From contig OZ025260.1 in the NCBI GenBank assembly GCA_964019135.1, forward strand, positions 27,832,254 through 27,896,253: a stretch of 64,000 nucleotides of DNA, given 5' to 3'. A program made the position numbers and the translations under genes. This DNA is from Arenicola marina. Its lineage: Eukaryota > Annelida > Polychaeta > Arenicolidae. The notes under the pieces are model-generated. The model worked only from the letters and a program-made list of their open reading frames with translations. It made no database searches and had not been told where the DNA came from. Positions 12,603 to 23,900 of this stretch are shown here, one piece after another. Within the stretch, counting starts at the first letter, position 1, and each line of letters opens with the position of its first letter.

Positions 12603-13035
12603 CCGTATGAAGCGTACATGGTGCACTGGTAAAGCCACAAGTTTGTGATCCTTTGGTCATCAGGTCATGCGTTTAAATCTCGATGGGAACAAGTTTGTTT
12701 TCTATTTAGTGATGGCCGCAACCTTTATTTAAGTTCAAAGGTGTGGTCTTTCCCTTGTGAAATAAAAATCATCGACCCTAATTAGTTATTCTAAGATTAA
12801 TCGGACTATTAACTTTAGGTGGTCTGGCCGCTTCGCTTGTTTTTAGAAATAGCGTCTTTAAGCGCGGCTGTTGTCGATGTCAGTCATGCGGCTTACCCCA
12901 ACTGCCCACGGCACGTACGTACTGACCAAGAAACACCCGATGCTTGTGCTGCTTGTATGCTGCTTCTCAATCGGTCGAGGCATTATAAAGCCAAAATCCG
13001 CTCGGTCGGGGTTTTACAGCCATTTTCAGAGCTTC

Positions 13036-13245
13036 CTCCCCCCCCCCCCCCCCCCCCCGACCAGTCGCAAGTTTTAAAATATTCGCTCTATAGGGGTATC
13101 TTTTTCATCACAAATGATCCGCTCTCTCAGGCATCCAGGCACCCGCGGACCCCCCCCCCCCCCACCCCACACACACACCGGATTTGTATAATATATAGTG
13201 CCCCACCCCCGCACCTCCCCGGGGAATCGATCCGTCGTATTCTGG
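13036..13245. repeat. Interspersed repeat with C-tracts, second copy at 50,150-50,350
   Basis: Long C homopolymers flank a block that is similar to 50,155-50,350: a segment containing GGGGTATCTTTTTCATCA, then CACCCGCGG before another C-tract, then TGCCCC repeats. Two copies in the same orientation imply a dispersed element of unknown class. Confidence 0.6.
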
Positions 13246-13479
13246 ATTATTCCTACCGAGGAACTAGCAGCGCCATCTCGGGTATGAAAATGAGACTATG
13301 ATGAGGCAATAACTCCAATGTTCTTTATCCTTTATTGCTCATAACATTTCATACTTTTTATTATTCCTTGCAAATTTTTGGCTTGGAAAAATCCTTTGCA
13401 AGAAATCAAGCAAATAGTTAGGCCCGGCCACACACAAACAAAAGAGAACAAGTAATAAACATGAATATAGAGTTATTTA

Positions 13480-13725
13480 CATGCTGCCAGGTAAGGGGAA
13501 AGGGGTGGGGGGGGGGGGGGCAAGGGGTATTTCGGTTTCTCGGGAATAGGCTTTTCAATTCACCGTGAACTGGAAATGAGGAAAATAATTCTTCGTCAAC
13601 TGGGAATGGGGTATTTCCTTCCATTGTATGCGGGGAGTTATTCTTTTAATTCATCGTGATCTGGGAATACAGAAATTTATTCTGACTTCGTGATCTGGGA
13701 AATACATTGTATATTACGGTTCAAG
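13480..13725 (+). repeat. Interspersed repeat with G-tract, second copy at 37,505-37,740
   Basis: A G-tract is followed by several variants of CGTGAACTGGGAAT and TGATCTGGGAA spaced irregularly. The same order of blocks is found at 37,505-37,740, where it interrupts a minisatellite, so this family is mobile or was recently copied. Confidence 0.6.
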
Positions 13726-14892
13726 TATAGGTCTACGTTTCCGTTCGAGGTTTTTGTAGGTATACACGATAGCCAGCCCCGGCAAGCCAATGGACTGAGC
13801 GTCCTAGGGTTAAGTCTTGCTCACATAAAAATCAATCATAACGCAACGAAGCCATGCAGTCTCCTCGATATATACATGTATTGCGAATTATTACAACGCA
13901 GTTCCTTGGCAATGGTTTCCAAACGCTGGACGAATTTATTCGACGTAGAAGCGTTCTTGATCACGTGACTACGGTCTGAGTCCCGAAGAACACCTTCCCT
14001 TTGTATCCAGATGCAAGGGCATCCAGATGCGCCAAGAGCATAACGGCCTACAAATAGGAAAGGAACAGCGCAGCTGGGAACTACATAAAATGCGGTGGCG
14101 GCGGGAAACGGGTCAATACTGCGAAAAAATGCGGAACGAGTAAACTGCTGCGATTGTGTTGGCATGCATATATAAACACATAGAATTGATATTGTCTGAA
14201 AGAGATCCAGATTCAGAAAACCCAGCAAATTTAGTGTCCATTTGGTGTGAATAACATTTCTTAATTGTTTTCTAGACAGCAAATTAACGTGTCGCAAATT
14301 CCGGGAAACAGTTATCAGAAGAGAATCAAAGTAGATGAGGCTCCTCAGGCCGGAGTTCAAGTCACGAGCCAAGCGATTAACACGCTCACTGAGAAAGTAG
14401 GGGGGGGGGGGGGGTAACGCACCGGAAAAGTGGTTCAACCACGGGATAATCCCGTTGGCGCAAGAAGGTTTTGGTCTTAGTATGTCGCACCGGATCAGTA
14501 CCGAGATACTACAATTTCAGAAAGAGGGATGACATATCTGAACAGAACTTCGTCAAATGGATACCTATAATGTGCTAAATGTTCGCTTGCGGATAGCAAT
14601 TGGGTGTGGCTTTCGGATAATATCTATTGTATGTGTGTACATGCCATCAGAATCGTGCAGTTTACTCTATCCGCCATCTTTCGCAGTATTGCCCCGTTTT
14701 CCGCCGTATTCCGCGTAATATCTAGTGCGGAGAACCAGCCAGAAGTGACGTCACATTCAATTCCCGGATGTTAACGTCATAGCACAACAAAGTTCTGCAC
14801 ACATACAGCGCAACTTTTGTTCTAAATCTGCTGTTTTTGTTGGTTACTGAGAACAAACTGCTTCTGAGACGATATATTTTAGTTTAAGAAAC
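13726..14892. promoter_or_regulatory. Upstream region and probable promoter of the E2 gene
   Basis: No coding exon is recognised here. A perfect CRE/ATF site, TGACGTCA, lies at 14,746-14,753, about 140 bp before the start codon, and no TATA box stands out. A G-tract lies at about 14,400. The promoter role is inferred from position and the CRE only. Confidence 0.4.
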
Positions 14893-14936
14893 ATGTCTAC
14901 ACCCGCTAGAAGACGACTTATGAGAGATTTTAAAAG
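14893..14936 (+). CDS. UBE2B: E2 exon 1 (start codon)
   Basis: ATG at 14,893 opens [14 protein letters not shown], and AG begins the Arg codon that exon 2 completes. The donor is AG|GTAATG. The N-terminus is the family's RAD18-contacting helix 1. Confidence 0.95.
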
Positions 14937-17900
14937 GTAATGTTGATAAAGGATATTTTGTTCCCCGTATTCGTCAGTTGGCTTGTCCCGAAATGAATTG
15001 TCATTGTCAAATTTGGATTGCCGTTTGGATATGGGTTCTATTCGCATTTTTTTTCAATATAACCATGTGTGGTCGCTAATTGTCATATTTGGCCATAAAT
15101 GTCCTTTCTTTCGTTTTGAGTTCATTGATTGGATTCACTTCCACTCCATTCATTACTTATAGGAATTTTGACAAATTGTTATATTTTTGCAATATAATTT
15201 ATAAGCCCTTTATAAGCTGTGCCAGTGAAAGCCAAAGATCTACTTTCTGCATATTCATTATTCTTAGCTGTAAAGTCGAGTTCAGTGATGTTGTTCGCAG
15301 CAATTTTGGCTAATTTCTCTGTTAACACTGGAGCAATCACCTATAAATGTATATATTGGCTACACAACAACTAAAAATTAGCAATGTCGCCATGTAGAAG
15401 ATTCCAGTAGCATTGCCTGGCATCCAGACTTATAACTATACTACACTAGCCTAGAAACATTTGAAGTGGCAGAAGCCGTTAAAGTTGCATATCCAGCTCT
15501 TTCCGAGCCAAAATTAAACAGGTTAGAATAAAAATAAAAATCAATCCTTAAATCAGTTAAGATTTCTTTTATCTATACTCCACCCATGCTAAGTTGTCAA
15601 AAATGCCAAAAGAGTCTCTTAGCCTTACCCGTGATATCACTTTACCATAAGTTTTCAATTTAGTGATAAACGTTATCAGTTTATAGGCTTCGCAATGCTT
15701 TGGTAGTACCGTAAACTGCCTATTTGAAGCTGCATACATATTAAGAGCTACACCCCAACTTTGGCCTCAAAACCGTGTTGGCAGGCACCCAGAACCATTT
15801 CCGGAAAACTACATATTATAAGCCGTACCCAGAATTTGGCCTCTCGACCCCACCCTGGCAATGATAAACAAATATGGCGGTTAGCTCATGTGCGAATGTA
15901 CTTGAAGTGGCGCCATCTGGTGGTGAATGTTAGTGGTATATTATGCATACACGCCTCGGTGCTCATTCCTTTCTTATGTTGTGAAGCAATCAGTATTTTT
16001 GGTGTTATTTTCAAGCGTGTTTATGTCTGCTCACCATGCGGTATCGAATGAGCATTCAAAGGGAATGAGCACCAAGGCGCATATGCGCTATATATGGCGC
16101 TAACATTCTCTGCCAGATGGCGCCACTTCAAGTACTTTCGCACATGAGCTAACCGCCATATTTGTTTATCATTGCGCACAGCGTGAAAGTTGAAGCAGCG
16201 GACTAAATCGCTTCGGATACCTTTATAATATGAGTAAAGACGTCAACTAAAAGGTTAAGTAATAGATTAAGTTGCATAGAATAAGGAAATATTAAGATAT
16301 ATGCATGATACTCCCAGATATTAATTTCACTTTATTTATTTTTAATAATCTGTTTGATTTTGGCTGCAGCGTCAATGCTGGACTCGCGGTAGCATTCGCC
16401 AATAGCCATTTGGCGAGAAAATTCGGGATTTGGCGATAAGAACTTCCTGGACACTCGCCAAAATGGCGAATATAAAATTTCAACTAGAAACACATTTTTA
16501 TTTATGTTTTTTTCAACAAATGGAACCAGAAAATCCTCGAACAAGTATTTGGCTAATTTTGGCTAATGTTTTTCCACGTAATTAGCCAAATTGGCTAATG
16601 AAAAAAATATCCTAGCGCGAGCCCAGCAATGGGCTGCTTCGGGACCCTAGGGAGGAGCCTGTGACTCCTGGGTGCCTCGGGGCTATCCTGGCCCCTACCA
16701 AGCCAATTAATTGTTTATACAAGCAGTTGCGACTACTAACAATATTTACCTCTCCCTTTCCGATCGCAGCTCTTATCAAGTGTCACACCAGTGGCTGGCT
16801 CTCCTGGTTCTTACTGCATGTTTATGAATCACTGTCATACCTACACGGTATCAAGTTTCTGTCTCGCAGAATACAATTATCGCATGTGGTGCGAGGCCGG
16901 CGGCAGCCGTATCAATTGACACCACCTGAAACCTGGCCTCTGATCATTGGTCTACAATAGGTAATAAATAACACCACTATAAGTAGCTCGTTGTCAGTCT
17001 TGATTGCCATGGTAACACAATGCCGGGGAAAAGAACATCTTACAAGGCAGCTTTCAAGTTGAATTATCTCACGACTTGTTGACTTGTATGACGTTATGAT
17101 GCAATACATTATTTTGGCAACACCGGTAATTTTCGTATTACCCCCACCCCCCACGGCTTGTCTCGCCACGCTCACTTTAAATCAGCAAAAGGCCCTATTT
17201 AAAGCCGTACCCTGACTTGCGACTCAAACCCGGAAAGTGGAACCTCCAACTTTTTAATATAAGCCACGGCTTCAAATAGGCAGTTTACGCTATAAGCAAT
17301 GCCGAGATAGAGTTTTGTAATGTCCTGGGATATATAAGTTTGCCACATCACAGCTGAAACTGGCATGTTTATTAGGTTTCTAAATATCCAAAATGAAACA
17401 ATGAAGTTATCTATAAATTTTTATATAAATTTTGCCCAGGGTTAATATGGTGGAAATGAGCTTTATATGCAACTTTAAATGACGATGAAAATATCATTAT
17501 TACATGCAAGAAATAAAGAGCACAATTTATAATGAATGCACCCTCTGTGGTCCAATTAATGTCTAAATAAGAGAGTCAAGGGGATTTGGAGAGTAACAAT
17601 AGGTTTGTCATCATAATTGTTCATTGAAGTTAGATGAATGATGCAATACTACATTTTTGACTGTATATATTGCTTGACCCTTCTGCCTATCAGCTTGTCA
17701 GAAGGGTCAGGTTTACTGGGTAGGAAAACATTGATTTAGTCTTACTTTCTTTTCTACTACTACCGTAAACTGCCTATTTGAAGCCGCAGCTTATATTAGG
17801 AAGTTGGAGGTTCTACTTTCCGGGTTTGGGTCGTAAGTCAGGCTGCAGCTTTAAATAGGACCTTATGTCGATTTCAAGTAAGCGTGGCGAGACAAGTGGG

Positions 17901-20900
17901 GGAGGTGAAGGGGGGGGGGGGGGGGGTAATATGAAATTACTTGTTGCCAAAATAATTTTTTGCATTATGACGTCATACAAGTCAACAAGTCAGGAAATAA
18001 TCCATTTCGAATGTCAATAGTCCAAAGTTGATACGGCTGCCACCGGCCTCGCACCAAATGCAAAAAGTTAATTGTGCCAGACAGAAACTTGATACTGGGT
18101 AGGTACGACAGTCATGTATAAACATGCAGTAAGAGCCAGGAGAGCCAGCCACTGGTGTGACACTTGATGAGAGCTGCGATCGGTGAGGGACAGGTGAATG
18201 TTGTTAGTAGTCGCGACTGCTTGTATGAACAATTAATTGGCGTGGTTGGCCGGATGGGATTCAGCAGGGGATACAGCGGGGGGGGGAGGTCGAAAAGGCT
18301 AAAGTCTGGGTCTGGCTTATAATATGTAGTTTTCCAGAAATGGTTCTGCGTGTCTGCCAACCCAGTTTTGAGGCCGAAGTTGGAGTGCGGCTTCTAATAT
18401 GTTTGCAGCCTCAAATAGGCAGTTTACGGTACATCACATTTTAGGTTTCCTATGAATCTGTCACTACATGACAAAAATAGTAGCTAATGCCAGTGCTGAA
18501 AGAAATGCTCCATGTGTCAAAATTGGTTTTGCTGAGTAACCTTGCATACAAACTTTGGAGTCTCGTCTCTCCAAGCTTATAATATGATTGAAGAAGGCAA
18601 AATATCCATTTTGGGCCTTTGTCAAGTGAGTGATTTAGTTAAAGTAGTCAAATAGGTTTTGTGAACAGTCTGTGGTTTCAGATGTTAATGTTGTTTGGGT
18701 TTATTGGTTGGGACTCCTGTAGCCTCCCTGTTAAATTTATGAGTGCTGAATTTGACTTTAGTGATGTATCCGAAACGTTTGTTAGATAATAATCTGTGAT
18801 AATATTGCATATGCTCAGATTGTTTAATGTAACTATTGCCTGCTACAAACACTTAGATCTATTGCTAACTTTGGCCACCAGGCAGCAAGGTTTACAAGCC
18901 AGATCCAAACAAGCTATCATTCCTATGCCACATATAGAGATTATAATAATATGCCATAATAATATACTATAATTTCCAGGGTATAATTGTGACTTATATA
19001 TGAACCAAAACCGTGCTTATTTCTCAGGACCTCCAACCCCCCTTCTTACCTTGCAGCGCCTCCCACCTATCATAATCCTAGCCAGCGATAATGAAGCCAA
19101 TTATTACAGCTCCAATTGTAGAACCACTGACCTAGCTGTCACGCCCACCAAGTTCCTAGTTTTTGTCTAGCCTACTTAGTCGAAGACAGCAGCTGTATCA
19201 AGTTACACCATCAGCTGCCGCTTCCAGAACCTTTATTATTTTTGTGGCTCCCAAAACATGTCTGGCCAATCATGAGTCACTCGACCCCTCCTTACAAATG
19301 CAATGTGGCTTCACTGACCATGCAACACATCAACCAGTAGCTTCCTTGGAAGTTAGCCAAGTGGGAAGGGTATGGGCAAGATGCTTGTTAACATCTACCT
19401 TAACCACCGCCAGATGTATATTTACCTCTGAACAACGACAAACCGCTGCCCGGCAGTATATTTACCCCGAACAATTGCCTTAAATCCCCAATTAAAAAAG
19501 CTTATAATCAACAATGCTTAAACAAGAAAAATAATGCAAGTGGCTGCCAAATCCCCATCCCCCTCCACTTCCTGTGTCCCGGAATACTTCCAGTTGGACG
19601 ACTTCCACTTGGACGACACCCCATTTTGGTACTTCCAGTTGGACGACTTCCAGTTAGACGACATTATATATAAATACGTTAGGTATCGTGAAATAAGCAA
19701 TTCATATCGATGCATCATGGTTAGTATGACTATTTGAGGGGTTTGCAGATAAAATTGGGACAGTTTGAAGAATAGTACAAACATTTTTTCGGCGTGTCGT
19801 CTACGATTTAGCTTCACTGTGTTGTGGCCGACCGCCATTGCGTTGGCGTCGTGTTATTCTTAGAAAGAGGTGTGAACGACACCTGCTCCTTTGATGTTCA
19901 AGATGGAATATTGGCGGCCTTTCCGCTTTCACACCTCTTGAATTACACACTTGAGACCTCCAGCTTGTAAGTTAATAATGTTAATTAACATACACGGAAT
20001 ACAATTGAGTTCTTATTGCACTTTTTATTGGACAAATCCCCAACTGATAAACATATATTTCAATTGTGAAAACGTATGTGGCACAAACAAATCTACCTAA
20101 TTCACACCTCCAGCTTTGAAGTGTATTTTCCCAATTGCACTCAACATCAACATCATTTGCGTATGTCGATGTCATCGCTTTATTGAGCTCTGTGATTGCA
20201 ATTGTCAACAGTTGACCTGGCTTGTGATATGCCTGTGCGGATCGATGCATCTTACTGAATACATAATCTTGAGCACATCATCTTGAGCACATCGTCATCC
20301 TAAAAGAGTATATTAGGGGTTGTTTATCAGATGGACATCATTCTGTCGCCATATGTTCACTATGTGCAAAAAAGTGCAATAAGAACTCAATTGTATTTCG
20401 TTATGTTAATCCCAAGCCACATCAAACATTATTAACTTACAAGCTGGAGGTATCAACGGTTTAATTCAAGAGGTGTGAAAGCGGGACGGCCGCCAATATT
20501 CCATCTTGAACATCAAAGGGTGCAGGTGTCGTTCACACCTCTTTGTAAGCATAACACGACGCCAACGCAATGGCGGTCTGCAACAACAGAGTGACGCCAA
20601 ATCGTAGACGACACGCCGAAAAAATGGTTTTACTATTCTTCAAACTGTCCCAATTTTATCTGCAAACCTCTCAAATAGTCATACTAACCATGATGCATCG
20701 ATATGAATTGCTTATTTCACGATACCTAACGTATTTATATATAATGTCGTCTAACTGGAAGTCGTCCAACTGGAAGTACCAAAATGGGGTGTCGTCCAAG
20801 TGGAAGTCGTCCAACTGGAAGCACACCTGTGTCCCCCCCACACTAACTCCCCCATACAGTGGGGTTTTGCGGTTCTGTACTTTAGCTTATAGTCCATCGC

Positions 20901-23900
20901 ATAAAAGATAAGGAGGGGATTAATAGGTAGCATATTAGCACTTCTCACTCAATTTGTTATGTTTGGTAATGTCGTAAACTGCGGGAGATAAAGTATACTA
21001 TACACAGTATGATGGATCAATCGACGTGATACCTTTTTGAAACTATTGCTTGCAGATTACAGAGATAACAATTAAGCTTTAGTGCTTTAACTAGAGGTAA
21101 AAGAGTTGTAGCAATATTCTGCTATTTTACTGGTTGCACACCAATCATGTAAGCGCCAATCCAACGAGGTTAGAATGAGAAGGTCCTTTAACAACTGAAG
21201 GTCCTTTTGCTTCAATGGGGAGGATATCCACCTAGATCAATACAGCTTGTATACCTTGTGTTAGTGACACCTTGGGTTGTATTTTGCAGACTACAGGAGG
21301 ACCCTCCTGCTGGCGTGAGCGGTGCTCCAACTGACAACAACATTATGCTCTGGAATGCTGTGATATTTGGGTCAGTAAACACTGTTTGGGCTAGCATTAT
21401 TTCGGTCATATTGACATACCGGGGCGTACCTCCCTGAGTCATTATAAAGATGTTTCATGGTCTGTATATTTAGTTTCTAATGGGTTAAGTTACCTGCCAG
21501 AGTATTTATCACATGTCAGTGGAAAGAATAGAGGGGTCAATAATACAGTAGCTATTGAACCAGAAGCATGTTCACCTATGTTCTGTGTCAGTTCGTTTCA
21601 ACACTCCTCTATTTATGTTGCAGTCCACACGATACTCCATTTGAAGATGGCACATTCAAATTGACAATTGAGTTCACAGAAGAATACCCAAACAAACCAC
21701 CCACAGTCAGATTCGTTTCAAAAATGTTTCATCCAAATGGTGAGTATCAATTGTCACTTTTGGAAAAATGGGTAAGGTACTGGTATACAAATATCATGGG
21801 TAGAGTAAACCTGCTACATTTGGCAACTTGGTCGTTCAAACACATACATGTAATACAATTTTTCCGGAAACCCTGCAAACATTGAAAGTGTGCGAAGACA
21901 TACGCACAGTGATCACAGCTACTAGAGAATCGCTAACATTTCCCAAAGCAAGAAACCAGTGAGATGTTTTCTATTTCCTTTTTTGAAGAAGCTAAAGGAT
22001 ACTTTTTGACGAAGGCCTTTGCAAAGATAATTATGTCACTTAGTGAGTTGCTTATATGTACAATTGAAAATATGGACTGTAATTATGTCACAATATTTTT
22101 AAATTAAGGGAATATTATTGCAAATTGTTGTGATGTCTTTGATTGGGGATGTTTTTATGCTTAGATATTAATAAATATGTTTTTGCTTTTCAGTGTACGC
22201 AGACGGAAGCATATGTTTAGATATTTTACAAAATAGGTGGAGCCCTACATATGACGTCTCAGCGATATTAACATCAATTCAGGTAAGCGTCGGGCCTATT
22301 TAAACGTAAAATATATGACTCACATATAATAATAAGTTATTATGATGACCTTTGAGCATTGTTTTATATGGTTGCACATTTGTTAAACTACATCTTAGAG
22401 AGTTGCGACCACTAATCGATGAGAATTTACTTTATCATACATTAATCGAACCTAAAACCTGTAGAAAAAGTAAGTTTTTGTTTGTATCTTTATATTAACT
22501 CAAAAGGTTTAAGTATAGATATCATGTTACATATAAGATTAGCTCTTAGATTAACAAATCCCTCTCGTCTTTTTCTTAAAATTACTAAAATGAAACATTT
22601 GTCCTTTATGGTGATCAGTCTGAGTATTGAAAGAAACAAACAGGAGAATCTTTCCGAACTGTGCAATAAATCGTAATTTCATAAAAATTCTCGTAAATTC
22701 TGGTCTTCCCCTTTTCGATTGTATGTCCGATTTAGACCAATGCAATTAGGTGCCGGCTTAATATCACAGGCAAAAAACGTGGTTGTCGGGTTCAAAAGGT
22801 CTGATTTGTTCAGGCAAAGTAGTTAGTTATCAGTCCCAGGAGGTATGAAACCAACACAGATATATCAATATGTATATGGACACTAAGGACGTGTTTCTGC
22901 TGTTGTTTGCAGTCTTTGCTGCACGACCCCAATCCAAATAGTCCGGCCAATAACGAAGCAGCCCAGTTGTATCGCGAGAATAGGCGAGAGTACGAGAAAA
23001 AAGTGGCCGCGGTGGTGCAAGCCAGCTGGCAAGATGAGGAGGATGAGGACCTGGAAGAAACCGAGGGCAAAGCGCAACCTCAATAGCAGTGACCCAAATC
23101 CACTTCTCTCTCTCTTCTAGCATTCAAACATCATTTCATATAGGAATTCTGTACAAAACTACATGCTCACCCGTTCCCTGAGGCACCCATGGGCGTGCTC
23201 CGCATTGCCATCGCTGGCTTGCTCTCACGTTGCTGGTGTAGCCAGCAAGGATGGTGTTATGGAGGGAGAGCGTACTGAGCCAGAGTGACAGAGGACCTGG
23301 TGTCACAATAATCTACACCGCCTGAAGCCCGTATGAAGCTTTCGGTTATCGGTAGCCGAACGCTAAGATATGGGGCGCGGAACCATGGCTAATATTGCTA
23401 ATATTGGAGGAACCCGCAATGCGGAAGCTCTCTTTAGTTTCGTTCTTTTGTTGTCATGCAGAATAGTTGAAAGCGTTGAAGGACAGTTGCTCCCTCTTTG
23501 AATTTCTATGCTTTCTGAAGTGGCTGCGATTTTGGCCACATGATCAAGAGTAAAGTCTAAGCGTGCCATTATAATTATAATCTTATTGATTAATCGGTAA
23601 ATAATTTGATTTAACCGGTTGTATTTATCATTATTGACGCCTCTTGATTAGATTTTTGAGCAACCCGTACATTTAAAATCTACAGCGCCGAAGATTTTGT
23701 TTTCGATATCAAATTGTCAAGCAATGAACATGTCGCCAAGCTGGTTCGGCAGGATCTAATCAATTAAAACCACGAGTAAGTCATATGCTGTATGCTGGAC
23801 ATTTGTAAAATCAGTGTTAATTATCAATGAGAAGAATTTGGTTACTTGCGGTAACCTTAATGCCTGATCTGCATGTGTTTCCATCTCTGATATTAAAGCA

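Larger units (their letters stand above)
4858..13035 (+). repeat. Tandem array of four 2.14-kb units
   Basis: Four head-to-tail copies start at about 4,858, 6,995, 9,132 and 10,900. The first two are 2,137 bp, the third has lost about 369 bp near 9,768, and the fourth ends at a poly-C tract at about 13,036. Copies differ by only scattered substitutions. Copies 3 and 4 share variants absent from copies 1 and 2, for example a 2-bp deletion near 9,703 and 11,471. Each unit contains one minus-strand SINE and one 29-bp palindrome. Frames of up to about 90 codons repeat in every copy but resemble nothing I know. Confidence 0.95.
15707..17290 (-). mobile_element. Non-autonomous TIR element, copy L, with nested insertions (E2 intron 1)
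   Basis: It begins TACCGTAAACTGCCTATTTG and ends with the near reverse complement. Without insertions it matches, in reverse, the 670-bp copy at 17,763-18,432. Other elements sit inside it between about 15,850 and 16,640. The CCGTAAAC...GTTTACGG ends next to TA suggest a TA target duplication, as in Tc1/mariner-type elements. This class assignment is inference. Confidence 0.7.

Noticed and set aside
13836-14438. 200-codon minus-strand frame upstream of the E2 gene
   Set aside because: No recognisable domain or splice context, and it ends in a C/G homopolymer.
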